This document shows positions 33,241 through 45,604 of a stretch of 64,000 nt of DNA, in pieces (position 1 is the stretch's first letter; every line of letters starts with the position of its first letter). The notes under the pieces were generated by a model. That model was not told where the DNA came from. It saw only the letters and a list, made by a program, of their open reading frames with translations, and did not search any database. Source of the DNA: Chondrilla cf. caribensis (Eukaryota; Porifera; Demospongiae; Chondrillida; Chondrillidae). The position numbers and the translations under genes are program-made. Location of the stretch: the NCBI GenBank assembly GCA_964020155.1, contig OZ026558.1:2195663-2259662 (forward strand), in the 5' to 3' direction.

Positions 33241-34365
33241 CATATACTTAAACATTGCCGATAAAAATAGTGGCTAATGTGACTAATGCTTAAGTAGTCT
33301 AGTACACACCTACACATACATAACTTTGCATTGCATATTGATGAACATTGCATGATAATATACGTAAGTATTAATGATCTATACGTCACATGTTTGTAAG
33401 CATGTACTGTAGGTATGAATTTAGAAACTGAGGCAAGGGAAGTTGCATCTATTCCATAAAGGCTGTATAAAACAAACATTGTACACATGTACATAGTGAC
33501 CTCTGAATTGAGGAAACCTCCATAATGAGGATACCAATCAAGGTCAAAAAGTGTCCGCAGTGCAGAATTTCTATTGTTACACAGTACATAGGTTGACATT
33601 AAATGCTACTCAATATACTATCCTACAGACATGTACACAGTGCAAGGCAAATAAGTATAATATCATGCTTGAAACATACAAGAAGTACTTAACTTACGTA
33701 TATGCAGACATGCCTGAAGGACACATTAACCAATGTACATGACGAGTACACGTATTCACATGAATATGACACCGAACACCACAGTCTAGAGTGTTATATT
33801 ATACCACTCAGCAGTGAGTAGACCTACGTACCTGCTGGTCTCTTTTCCATTGAAACTTCTCCTTTATTTCTGCCTCGGAAGTGCCATGGATGCCCTGGTT
33901 TTTCAACTGCGACAGAATGGAACATATCTATTCCTGAATGGACTCAAGGTCTTCATCCCTGTGTTCATGGTTGCTGAATAGACGGAACGAGTCGGACGCA
34001 AACAAAATGCACACATGATCGATCGATGAAGGTGAATAAACTAACATCGAGTCAAACTAACAGCAAATGAATTCCCACAAGGCCCGTCGTAGGTAAACCG
34101 ATTACTGGCACAGTTTCACAAAGCAACTTCTTGTCTTTAGGAAATCGAACCGCCAAAGAATTGACCGAGATCGGGACCCAAGTCACGTTCCAAAACGTGA
34201 CTTGAACGCGAATTTTGGCCCAGTCCCACGTGCAGATCTAGATATAGAAGCGCGTGATTTACATAATATATACCCGTTTGGAAAGCGGGAACCATGAAGC
34301 GCTTCAGGAAATTTTCATTGAGATCAAAACACGCGTTGAACTGGTTTCCAAGTCCTATGATATAT
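33241..34365. other. Mostly non-coding; possible broken exon on the - strand at 33832-33990
   Basis: On the - strand a frame reads NHEHRDEDLESIQE, then TAG, then ICSILSQLKNQGIHGTSEAE and KEKFQWKRDQQ, ending at a GTACGT donor at about 33831. The charged, coiled-coil-like character looks coding. The single stop could mark a pseudogene. Family not recognised. Confidence 0.3.
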
Positions 34366-34396
34366 TCTTAGTTAGGGTTACCAATGAAAAAAATCG

Positions 34397-34606
34397 ATGA
34401 TCATAGAATTAGTTCTAATTTGCATCGTAGGTGCTACATTGCTAGCTGCATTCAGTGGTGTACACCGTTTAATGATACGACGTTCCTTCGTCGAATTATT
34501 CACAATAAACTACCACTATCGCCTTTTCGACGGCCATATTTTTAAAGCACACTTCAACGAAAGGATGAATAAGTCTGAAACTCTGCACATAAGAAGAGCA
34601 TCATAG
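34397..34606 (+). CDS. Small frame in the left arm (69 codons), hypothetical
   Basis: MIIELVLICIVGATLLAAF, a hydrophobic N-terminus, is followed by a basic His/Arg-rich part. It matches the right-arm frame, but a one-base change in the A-run before it separates it from the upstream ATG. It may be a chance frame duplicated with the arm. Confidence 0.3.
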   Translation: MIIELVLICIVGATLLAAFSGVHRLMIRRSFVELFTINYHYRLFDGHIFKAHFNERMNKSETLHIRRAS

Positions 34607-35901
34607 TGGCTACATAACTTGGAGGTAATCGTTCGAGAGGATTGAGATTATATGAAATAGTGGCTTAATATTCCGACTGCAATCGACAGAAGACCACACA
34701 ATTGTTAACACAGCATCGCAATGGAAGTACACGCGACATTGCTCCTAAGTGTGCAAGATAGGACATCGATGGTCTACTTGGAGGCAGAGCATGACAAACC
34801 TGCAAGGTCTCTAACCATGTGAACGGACGACATTTATTGAAAAAGACATGTAGATTAAGGGAACAAGAACGGGAAGGATAAACCTCGCATACCTTCGAAA
34901 TGTTTGAGATGGAAAAGTTGTTGTCAGTTATTAATTCAAGAATTTAAACTGATACTACAATCAACGCCAATCATTTTGGGGTGGAATGGCAGACATTTTA
35001 GATTACGTAGTCGGTTAACACGTCATTTGATTTTGCGCTAAATTTAACCGGTAAACTTGGATAGCTATAGAATTCCGACAAAAGGTACGCTCGTCTTTAT
35101 TCTATAATATATCTAAACCAAAGATTATCCAGTGTGTAGTGTTAACAATGCGAGCATTAAATTAAATGTACAGATAATACCATGATTGACATCTCTGCCC
35201 GGAGAGCAGCCATTGGTTCCTGGTATTTCGTGCATTCAGTAAAGCACAGTTGTTTTCACAACTATCAAAGCTCAATTCTGGAATACAGTTTGGTGCTTGT
35301 CTGCATTTTGAGTCTGCTGCTGATTGGGAGAATAGAGAGCAATCACAGCCCTGTTTTACGTAGTATATGTTATCATTATATTATATTATCATCATTATGG
35401 TAGTTACCTTGACTCATACAAGTCCTCATACGCATTGCTTGGCTAAAATCCCATCTGTGCATACTGGATTGTGAAATAACATGACGAATTCAAAATGGCT
35501 GGCGTAAACTTCCGCAAGTTAATCGTTCGTTTGCCTTCGCATTTAATCATCACTTGTGGAGGTTCAGTTCTTATCGAGTCTTATTCCAACCTTTACAGGT
35601 ATGTGGAGTGTATTTAAGACCCAGGTTGTCCTCTATCTTGCGATCTACCGAATTTTCCCATATTTTTTCAATAAATGTCGTCCGTTCACATGGTTAGAGA
35701 CCTTGCAGGTTTGTCATGCTCTGCCTCCAAGTAGACCATCGATGTCCTATCTTGCACACTTAGGAGCAATGTCGCGTGTACTTCCATTGCGATGCTGTGT
35801 TAACAATTGTGTGGTCTTCCGTCGATTGCGGTCGGAATATTAAGCCACTATTTCATATAATCTCAATCCTCTCGAACGATTACCTCCAAGTTATGTAGCC
35901 A

Positions 35902-36123
35902 CTATGATGCTCTTCTTATGTGCAGAGTTTCAGACTTATTCATCCTTTCGTTGAAGTGTGCTTTAAAAATATGGCCGTCGAAAAGGCGATAGTGGTAGTT
36001 TATTGTGAATAATTCGACGAAGGAACGTCGTATCATTAAACGGTGTACACCACTGAATGCAGCTAGCAATGTAGCACCTACGATGCAAATTAGAACTAAT
36101 TCTATGATCATCGACTTTTTCAT
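35902..36123 (-). CDS. Small frame in the right arm (73 codons), hypothetical
   Basis: MKKSMIIELVLICIVG, then a hydrophobic stretch to about residue 24 and a basic tail (RLMIRRSF, NERMNKSE). The mirrored copy is at 34397-34606. It looks like a signal anchor followed by a short soluble part. No family recognised and expression unknown. Confidence 0.3.
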   Translation of the reverse strand: MKKSMIIELVLICIVGATLLAAFSGVHRLMIRRSFVELFTINYHYRLFDGHIFKAHFNERMNKSETLHIRRAS

Positions 36124-36141
36124 TGGTAACCCTATCTTAGT

Positions 36142-38285
36142 CTAGCTATAGTGTACTGGTTTCTTAATGCACAGAATAATAATAATACTTACATAGGTAT
36201 TAATACATGTTACATAATATTACATATTATCAGGTGTATAATATAGTGATTCTATAGTTATGAAATAATATTATAATTGTATCATAGGCGTTAGACACTT
36301 AAAGCCCACACTGAAATTTGACATAATTGTTGTTTTTAATGATCTGATTCTTGTCATGCAGACAGCAGGATATTGTTAGTGTTTTTCAATGATTAATCCC
36401 AATCTTTGAGATCAATCATGAATAACGTTTTCAGTCTTCATGACTTCCTTCAGCAAGGTCAATGGCTTTAACGAGGAGCTCTTTTGCCGAACAGAGGAAA
36501 TAGGAAATAATGTACATTGAGTATACATAATGACACTATCGGGGAAGGGTTATATACTCACATTTGGTGCTAAACGATAGTTCGTATTAAACTCCAATGG
36601 TTATCAGGTGTATTCCAGGACTATTCCTTGGTGTTATGCTACCACTATAGTTTTTTAACATCTGAGATAAGTATTACAAGTGCAACTACCAGTGTGATAG
36701 GACAGCATACTTGCTCACAGCTTCGATACAGTTCTGTATTTGAAATTGATATTGTAATGAGTGATCAGTAGCAGCAATTCCTTAAGAAACCAACAATAAT
36801 TATTAAATTAAATACACACTACAGTTTTAGTCAATTATTTAGTAAATACTAATCATCGTAAGATGTTTAGGGCCGGCGTAGTTATCACCACAAATCCTGT
36901 GGTACATGTACAGTATGTTGACAAGAAATAGAAGAAGACAAGAAACTACTAAACAGTAACTGGATCAAGGGATAGTTATAAATAAATTTAAAACCACGTG
37001 GGCAAGTGTACATCAGGTTGAGTCACTTTGTGTGTGTACATGTGCAATGTGTATTTGTCTGCTAGCTCCAATTTTTTGTGAAGTGCATGTTTGTATTTGT
37101 ACAGGTACATATTAGGTATGTATAAGTACAGATATAACAGTCTGATGATGACTCTTTCTCAGTCCTCCACAGCATAAGGAATTAGGAAGGAGTCCTCCAC
37201 ACCTCTCACCATCCACACCATATGCATTGGTATATACATATAGATCGAGATGTTACAGTAGTAATCTGATGCAGAGCTCTCAACTCCCACGCATTGTGCG
37301 TGAGACACACGCATTCCAGACAAAGCTTACACTCACATGCATAGCATCATTTTCCTCATGCATATGGGGTTGGCTATTTTAGGTTACCAAGGCATATCCT
37401 AACAAACAAGCAGTGATGTTGTAGAGAGTAGGTTTCCATTCCCAGACACTACATTTCTAAAACAGGATTGAGTGTGCAATACTGAATATATATACTAGAA
37501 AATGCAGATATTGGACCTTGCCATAGTTATGAACCTAAAAAAGAGGTTTTGGAATCGGCAAAGAAGGCAACTGTGACATAATGTAACTAAGCCCATAGTA
37601 GTAAGACACAATGAACTCATTATAATTCCTTTATTTTATGTATACCATCAAGAAAATTTTAAATTAACTATGTCTCACTTATTATCATGCTAATCTCACT
37701 CATTTCCATGGTACGTCTCACTCTTAATCATCTGCTCTGCTAATATTGGTCCTACCACTGTATTTCACTGGTCACAAATTAGGTAGTGAGTGGTCAGTCA
37801 CACCAGATTATTTGTAGGTACTCCAGTTACAATCACAGGTACATGCATGTTAGTGTGTGGGTGTGTGGGTGTGCTCTAAATTCTAAGTCAGACTCTACTT
37901 CATTCTTTCCAAATTCTTCACTCCAGTATCTACTGGTTGAAGATTACATAGACCAGGTGTGGGATGCAACTAGCTAGAGATGATCCTGTGTTCTCCAGAC
38001 CTTTAGAATCTGAGGTAGCTAGCTAGTAGCTACAAACACTTCTTTTTGGTGTGCTAGCTGCTTCTGAAAAGAATCTGTCAATTCATCTTCAGTATTACTT
38101 GTCCATGAAGACCATGGATCAAGTAAAGATGATATTTTTTCTCTATCCAGCGATACTACTGCCGCACAAAATACTGTTTCCGACTCATTTTCCAACTTCT
38201 AATTTGGAGTCGGTCCCGGAAGCTGTCTCCTTGCTACGTAGCTACCCGCCCCTCGTTAACTTGAGCTCCTGTTCACGGTCTACTA
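36142..38285. other. 5' flank of NLR copy B, no gene seen
   Basis: AT-rich sequence without convincing exons. The last in-frame stop before the NLR start codon is TGA at 38262-38264. The promoter should lie here but no clear core motif was found. Confidence 0.5.
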
Positions 38286-39853
38286 ATGGCTTCTAGCTAT
38301 AGTTCTTCTAATCGTTCTGAGGATAGAGAAATCTCCTCCTATAATCAAGGTAAGACACCATATCTACAAACGGCCATCCTAAACCTACTAGCTATTATAG
38401 CTAATCTCGCGCGTTACCGTACAAAGAAATTGACCTTCTATATTTGTAGCTAGCTACTCTCCTGAATGTCGTCGCCATAAAGTCTCTTTTTAAGGGCGAA
38501 TAAATGAGTTGAGATGATTACATTTGCTCTATCCAGCCACACCCCACATTGATGATAGTCTACTGGTCCTCTGTCACACCCTGCCTTGCGACACATAAAA
38601 TTAGCTATTACTCTAACACTAGAGGACCTACAGACTCCCAATAGACTATGTTATATAGACCATCACAAGTAGTTGATCTTTACTCAGTAAGATCGTTGTA
38701 GGTTCTTGTAGCGTTCTGCTAGAGACTATCTATGAGAAAACATAGTATTACGAAGATAGTTGATGCTCGGATTAAGGTACAAGCTTTTGGACAGACTTCA
38801 CTACATAGTGTAGAAGTGCCAAAGAGCAAAAAACATTGGGAGTTATAGCTGAGTGTACTTATCTGCTTTGAAATATGAAAATAGAAGGTAGATATTTACT
38901 GCTAGGAGATGCTAATAAGTTATCTTACCCGCTGTGGCAAATCAAATTCCAGACGAATTTTTATTGCCTGTACAAGTTCATATTGATGTAATACGTCATG
39001 CAATTCATCAATATGTCATTGAACTTCTACAGGCAATCAGTATGTAAATTGCAGGGGGTTAATACTAATTTTATTTGTTAGAATATAATTGGTATCCGAT
39101 AATCAATGTTTTACTCTACTATTGTCGCCCATTGTGTGTTCAATAGAGTCATTTTGATTATGTTCCATCTGCTACAGATTCTAGAAAGAGACCAAATCAA
39201 TCAACATTTCATTCCAGTGATAGCAAACAGTTCAAAGAGGATGACAGCAAACATGGTATGTTCCTCTTATGTACACATTACTGTATTTCCACCTGTTCTA
39301 TACATTTGGTGTGCCTTTGCATATACTGCTTATTACGTCTGCTATGAGTTACACATCTGCATGTGCCACATGTACATCATGTGACCATTGACCTGTAAAG
39401 TACAAGATGGTTAAATTTCCCACTTATTGCATAATACATCTATGACTGTGTACATGACACGCAATACAAGTGCACCCCATGCTTCCATATAGGTGGCTAT
39501 ACCAGTATAGAGTGTCAATGGTACAAGGTGTACAATTGTCTACATGCTACCACACACATACTTGGATATATAGTACATACATATGAATGGTACAAGGCAT
39601 GCTTTCTCTTTATCATCCCCCGATCTTTAACATGTGTAGTATCAGTTATATATCACCAGCTGTAGCTGCTGGTGTCTCAGTACACAGGTTCTGGCCAGTA
39701 CTCATGGCTGTGGTAAACATTGATGTCTGTCCACACTTGTAGCTACTTCCATACATGTTTCAAGCTATTGTGTGTCACTGTGTGTTCCTACCACTAGAAT
39801 CCCCCCATCCTCCTGAACCACCTGTTGACAGATCACAAGGTAGTGGTGAAAAT
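38286..39853 (+). CDS. NLR copy B exons 1-3: Ser/Pro-rich N-terminus
   Basis: Exon 1 starts at the first ATG after an in-frame stop (MASSYSSSNRSEDREISS) and ends at a GTAAGA donor. Exon 2 (39178-39255) reads DSRKRPNQSTFHSSDSKQ then KEDDSKH. Exon 3 (39798-39853) reads ESPHPPEPPVDRSQGSGEN and ends in phase 0, the phase the NACHT exon needs. The region looks disordered and holds no CARD, Death, DED or PYD motif. Confidence 0.6.
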
Positions 39854-42800
39854 GTAAGTGTTTATGTGGAGTAAATCCATCCCTCCACATTTGCAATTGA
39901 GTTGACATCAAAGCACATGAGTAAAAATATGGAGAAAATATTTGCTAGTAATTTTCATATCACTGCAGTATTATTTGTTGACATACCCCCAGTACACATT
40001 ACAGGTGTAGATAAGCCTCAAAGGATTCAGAGTTATGCTCATATAATGTCATCACTGAACTGGAAGTGAGGCTAGTAATCATGACAATCAGTCATCTCAC
40101 GTTTGTATATTACTACCAATTGGATTATAATGCAAACATCTCGATTGCGTAATTGCCACAAGGGCTCCTCATGACTCGGGCATCTCAATTTCACAGCTTG
40201 GTCATTAGTGACATTGGACAATGGACAATAGCGGGAAGGACAATGCATTAAACCCATACTCCTGGTTTCTACCACCTGCAGCCATTCTCTGTGGTACTTG
40301 GACCCAACTGCTTGATATAATCTTGTCTACCTTGTTCACACCTGGCTACTTGAGTATGTGCATGTCTAGCAAGATTGTTTGTCAAAAGAATGCATAAATC
40401 ACTGAATGTGATAGAATCAAGAATGCCATGGACTGGCTGTCTTTTCACCAATACATACACCATTCATATCAGCTTACGAATGGTTATTCTTGCTACACCC
40501 TGCCTATGGTTTTCCATTCCTACTGGCTGTATGTTGGCTTGTAGATTTTTTTTTTTTTTTTTTTTTTGACAGTAATACAAACTGTTACAGGTGGGAGATA
40601 AGTAACCAAGTAATGTTGAATCATTGTTATATGTATATGGTTATTGTTATTTCTTCATTTCTTTCTGTAATAATCTTCTACAGTCTTTCCAATGAGGGTG
40701 TACACTTCTGATGCTTTCTGAGTTTAACTTGTTCCAGATCTCTGAATTTCTCCCTTGATAACTTCTTCTGTATATCTGTATATCTCTACAGCTTTTACAT
40801 TGACACAGGATTGCAATAAGTGATGGTTGTGTTGTTTACTTCATGCAAGTCTGCATAATCTCCGAGGTTTTTCTTTGACATCATTCACTGTATGACACCT
40901 GGTCCAGTGAGGCTCATTGTATTTTTGTGTACTTGGCACTAGTATAAATTTGGCCAGACAGTCAGAGCTGATGATTACTTTATTCATATAAATTTGTATG
41001 TTTAGCATTAATATATTTCTAATTTGAAATTATGGCATGTATGGCTTGTGTCCATAGCAGATGGAGGAACCAACTTGACACATGGACTCACTTCAATTGT
41101 CACTATCAGTTTACTGTATCGATGTATTCCACCAAATGTTTGTTTACTGATAAGTATATTAGTTGATGTTGATGATGAACAACTATAGTGTAGGCATAGG
41201 GGAGTGAATCCAGACCAATAATCATGTTTTAGTCGATGTGTAGATTCTGGACAAGCAGCCAAGTTACGTATATCAGAAGATGACAGAGGAGCCCAAGATC
41301 CATCACATGCAACACAGATATGTCCGTTTAGCTGCAGCAGAGTGTGTGTGATGGAACACAATGTCATAGAGAATCAGTTGACAATGAAAGATTTGATTGT
41401 GTGATATTGAGAGGTTAAACATTAGACAGTCAGCGTTTGAAATAGATCCAATGATTGACATCACCATAGTTAAGTCTGAAGATGTTTGAACTGAAATGGA
41501 AGATACCAAGGAGATGTGGAAGCTAGGATCATGAGAATGTTGTAGTTGTCCTGAAATGCGACATCAAATTAAAGTAGCCCCAGAGTCCAGTGGACTGCCT
41601 TTAAGTGTTGACACTGTGTATTATTGGTAAAATGTCAGAAGATATAGCAGTATGTACTGCAAAGGGTTATAAGACCATAGACACTCTAAACTACATAACT
41701 GTGACTGGAATCGCTTCGAAGTCTTCCGGGTGCATAATGATACTCATACGTATATTTATTTCATTATAATAACAATAGCTTTTGTTGTGGTTTAGTGTTT
41801 GACCACGACAAAGACACAATGTGGATCACGAGCGGGTATTAGACTTGGAATATGACTGCAAATTGACTCGTATATCTCAAATAGCAGTGATCCTGAATCA
41901 ATGTGGCCACGCACCTGTATCTCAGGTCCCGTTAGAAAAACAAGTAGCTAATTCGAGTTCAAAACTCGTGGGGCTGCCGCCCCCGCACTCGAATTACTTG
42001 GGCGTCTTTCCTAGATTCAGAAGAACCTTCGCTGAAGTTATTACGTTCGGCGAAGCTTCAGCGCACAAATTCTAGCTCAATTTCTAATTGTCGGCGTTCG
42101 AAATCGGCCATCTTTATTTCGCGCAATATAAACTAGGTATGAACGTAGTTCAGGACCTCGCTAAACAGAAAATGGCGGTATATGTCATGCCAGATGTGTG
42201 TACGCCAGTTTTTTGATGGTATGCACTTGTTGAATGTTGTCGTCAGCCAATGACACTATTCAATAACAGTTTGCTTCCCTGCATCACTTTCAATTATGAT
42301 TTGGTCTATTAATGTTGGGAAAATGTTGGAATCACTGTCCATATGACTGTATACTTTCCATGCCAATGCTGCTTTTTTGATTAAATCACTATGACCTGGG
42401 TCACTGTTTAGTTTAGCATATTCATGTGCATGTGTGCTAACATGAGATTGATATTCAAATCTGTACCAATGCCATTCTGTCTAGTATATATTCTCACGGG
42501 ATGTTTTGAATTTGTGGTGTCATGTGGCAGTAATGCATGCAATTCTGGCCAATATGTATCTACAGATGAGCAATTCTTACTCACGTTGACCACCTGAGTT
42601 TTTGTGGACATACGTGATGGATGTTTAGATTATTAACAATTGTACAATTTGTGTTAAACCTTGCAATTAAGCATTGAGGTACTGAACCAGGGTTCGTGTC
42701 ATTTGCTTGGACCAGGAGAACCTTTTCGAAGTGTTTTTATCATGGATACATCTCAAACATTCATATGTAGGTTCAGTGTTATTGAAAAGTGATGGCCACA

Positions 42801-45543
42801 TTTCATGGCAAACGATACGGTGGGATTGCTCCCATTTATATTGTTGTTGCTAGAATTTACACATTGTGTGATTGTTTTGACAATTGTACATCATAATCAT
42901 GGCCATACCCATTGGTATTTACATCTTGCGTATGAACTTGTGGATGTCTGCACTTGTGCTTGGTTTTGTTGAGTTTGCAACTCATGTTGTGCAGCAGTGC
43001 ACTGTATGATGTGTAGTGTTTGATTTTGTGTTGTGTTTAATTGCATTTGTGATGCATCAACACATTGTGTTTGGTCTTGATTGCAAGTTTAATTCTTTTT
43101 GATTGTTGTGATCAGAATCTGCATGAGAATTTGACTCTACCATATGATCTTCCGAACTATAAATCAACTTCGGGGATCAACAAAAGCATACATACAAGTG
43201 TCCTTCAAATATTGCTTTTCTTCGTTTTGTTAATGGAAGTTAACATCTGATTTTGATTCAGGATCATACAAAAACATTTATATACCTGAGTAGTTTCTGA
43301 TAGTATAATGCAGTTGGCTTTTCAAACTACCAGACCTTTTTGCAAAATTTACATAATCAATCGAATCATCTTGAAAACTCAGACTTTCATAATGTTCAAC
43401 AAATTTATCAACACACTTTGCATGATACCATTTGAAGCAGACATCACACAGTACAGCCCTGTGGTGTTCTGCAACTATAATATTTGAAGACATATTAGAG
43501 GACAGACATCAGGAGGACCAGGGTCTACTACTATGTCACTGGCCAATAATAATAACATACTGATAAGTTGTCAATTTTTCCATCATTACAATTACAAGAT
43601 TTATTTTTTTGTCTTCCGTTTGTAAACCTCTAGTGCTTCTGATGTTTTGTAATCGGTGTATCTAGCCTAGATACACCGATTCTAGGGTCTATGATAAGAC
43701 ACTGTTGAATATTTGACAGTTGACACACTGTTGAATATTTGAAAGTTATCCCACGGCTAAAGTAGTTATTAGCAATATAGAGCGACTTATCTGAGCTTTT
43801 ACAATTCTTGCAATTGGAAGAAGAGAAGAAAGGACCGATATCAAGAACTCCGGACGAAAGGCCATCTTCGCAAAACCTGTGACGTATTGCATAGATTATG
43901 GCGTATTGTTACTAATTATAGCAATTAAATGTCTGCCAACATGGACGTCACAATGGCTGTGCATTTCGATGTCCCCAACGTAGACTACGAATCGCCGACT
44001 TTACAGGATATAAATCGGAAAATTTGTTCCGCAGGAAAATTGAAAGACATTGTTCTTGTGATGCGAAGCCAACGAATGTTGTCGCAAGAAGAAATCCGGA
44101 TCCAGGGGCACTCAACGAAGGAAAATCTTTCAGCCGTCGTGGCATAGCGAGTAAGTGTGCTAGACTTGAATGATAACCTCAGTCCGATACCTTACCGTTG
44201 CCCCTATTCGACGTGTGTCACGAATCGCCCTGTGATCTCACAGACGTTTGCTGCGCGTGATCGAAATTTGACATATTGGCCTCAGTAAAAAGAACCGAAA
44301 AATTTCATTGAGACACCTTCGACCAATTAAGAACGTGGGCGACCTCGATGAGACTGGCCGTACGACGGAAACAAGTAGTTCAGACAGAGTCTGAAGGGGC
44401 TCGCCTAAGCTCGCCCTGTTAGCAGGAGTCAGCATAGATGCGTAGTAGCTGGCATTGAAAACGCACACATAGGCACTGACTGATGTCTGCAGCATGCATG
44501 CTCTATTCAGGCGATTATGGAAATGCCAGCATATCCATAAGTGCCTGATAGGGTGGCTAAGTACATGCAGTGTGCTGGGTTCTGCTGCTGTGCAGTAGTT
44601 GCAGTAGTGACAACATGTTTTTCCTATGTTGCAGCACAGAGATGTCTGTGTTGTATTGAAGGATGATAATGATTTATAGATGTATAACACAGCATCAAAA
44701 TGAGTCAATGCGTAAATATAAAACCCTAACCCTACCCTAACCCTAACCCTATCATAACTCTACCTTAACTTACTCCCTACTCCAAAAGTACTACACTGTA
44801 TAGGAAGAAATACCAAATGTTGATAAATGTGTACATCAAAATGCATTGATGTCATCTCATTGTGTTAGACAGCTACAGCTTGCCCCATTCAGGTGCATAT
44901 GTCAGCATGTGCACATAGGGTCTGTCCCATTTAGCAGCAGATGTGCCCAAGTAGGAGTACAGGAACAATAGCAGTTGGTGTATGCGTTACGACAACGTTA
45001 CTTTGCGTTTCTATGTGTGAGACAATAGGGCCTTAACATGTATTTTGAGATTTCTTGTCCCACAAGAGAATCATTCAGACACAAAAGGTTCAAAAATAGG
45101 AATATGTGGTCTAAAAAACCATGTAAAGGTTTTAGAATGGTCAAAACAATGAGAAATAGATGTTTTAACACGTAAGATATAACGCCCGATTCGCCGAAAA
45201 AGGACCCTGGTCCCCCAGTCGTTTCCCACCTTTCAGAAGATGTCCCGAGTGTCCCCGCGTCTTTCTACTTCCAGAAGAATGTTTCTTGTGTTTGTCGAAC
45301 GGTTCGAAGGAGATCAATTCGGCCAATACCAGAATTGGCAGTCGATCGAAATGGCACGGCGTCCCAGAGAAAGAAACGTCAACGTGTGTGAAAATTCGCC
45401 TCGATCTTGTCGAAAAGGGCATCCACGTCTTTCTCCAGACGTACTGGACGTCATGAAAAGAGTTTCTGTCCTTCAGAGGGTCGTACGATCGCGCCAGACG
45501 TCGAAAACGTTGGCCAAATTGTTGGCCTAAATACGTAATACAA

Positions 45544-45604
<61 letters not shown>

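Larger units (their letters stand above)
34373..36134. mobile_element. Element with long (about 470 bp) terminal inverted repeats and 7 bp target duplication
   Basis: Arms 34373-34844 and 35664-36134 are near-identical inverted copies that start TAGGGTTACCAATG. TCTTAGT lies directly outside both ends (34366-34372 and 36135-36141), which marks a transposition event. The spacer (34845-35663) holds no recognisable transposase, so it looks non-autonomous. Each arm carries one copy of a small membrane-protein-like frame. TSD length 7 does not fit the common hAT (8) or Tc1 (2) classes. Superfamily left open. Confidence 0.85.

Noticed and set aside
38051..38296. 81-codon frame overlapping the NLR start
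   Set aside because: It is in a different frame from exon 1, has no domain, and ends just after the ATG chosen for the NLR, which has its own upstream in-frame stop.
41940..42000. tRNA-like fold around AATTCGAGTTC
   Set aside because: An inverted AATTCGAGT pair exists but no acceptor stem, D-loop or anticodon arm fits. No tRNA or rRNA gene was found in the window.
44238..44708. 156-codon - strand frame
   Set aside because: No domain, odd composition, no splice signals seen; lies in the CpG-rich debris of the NLR intron.
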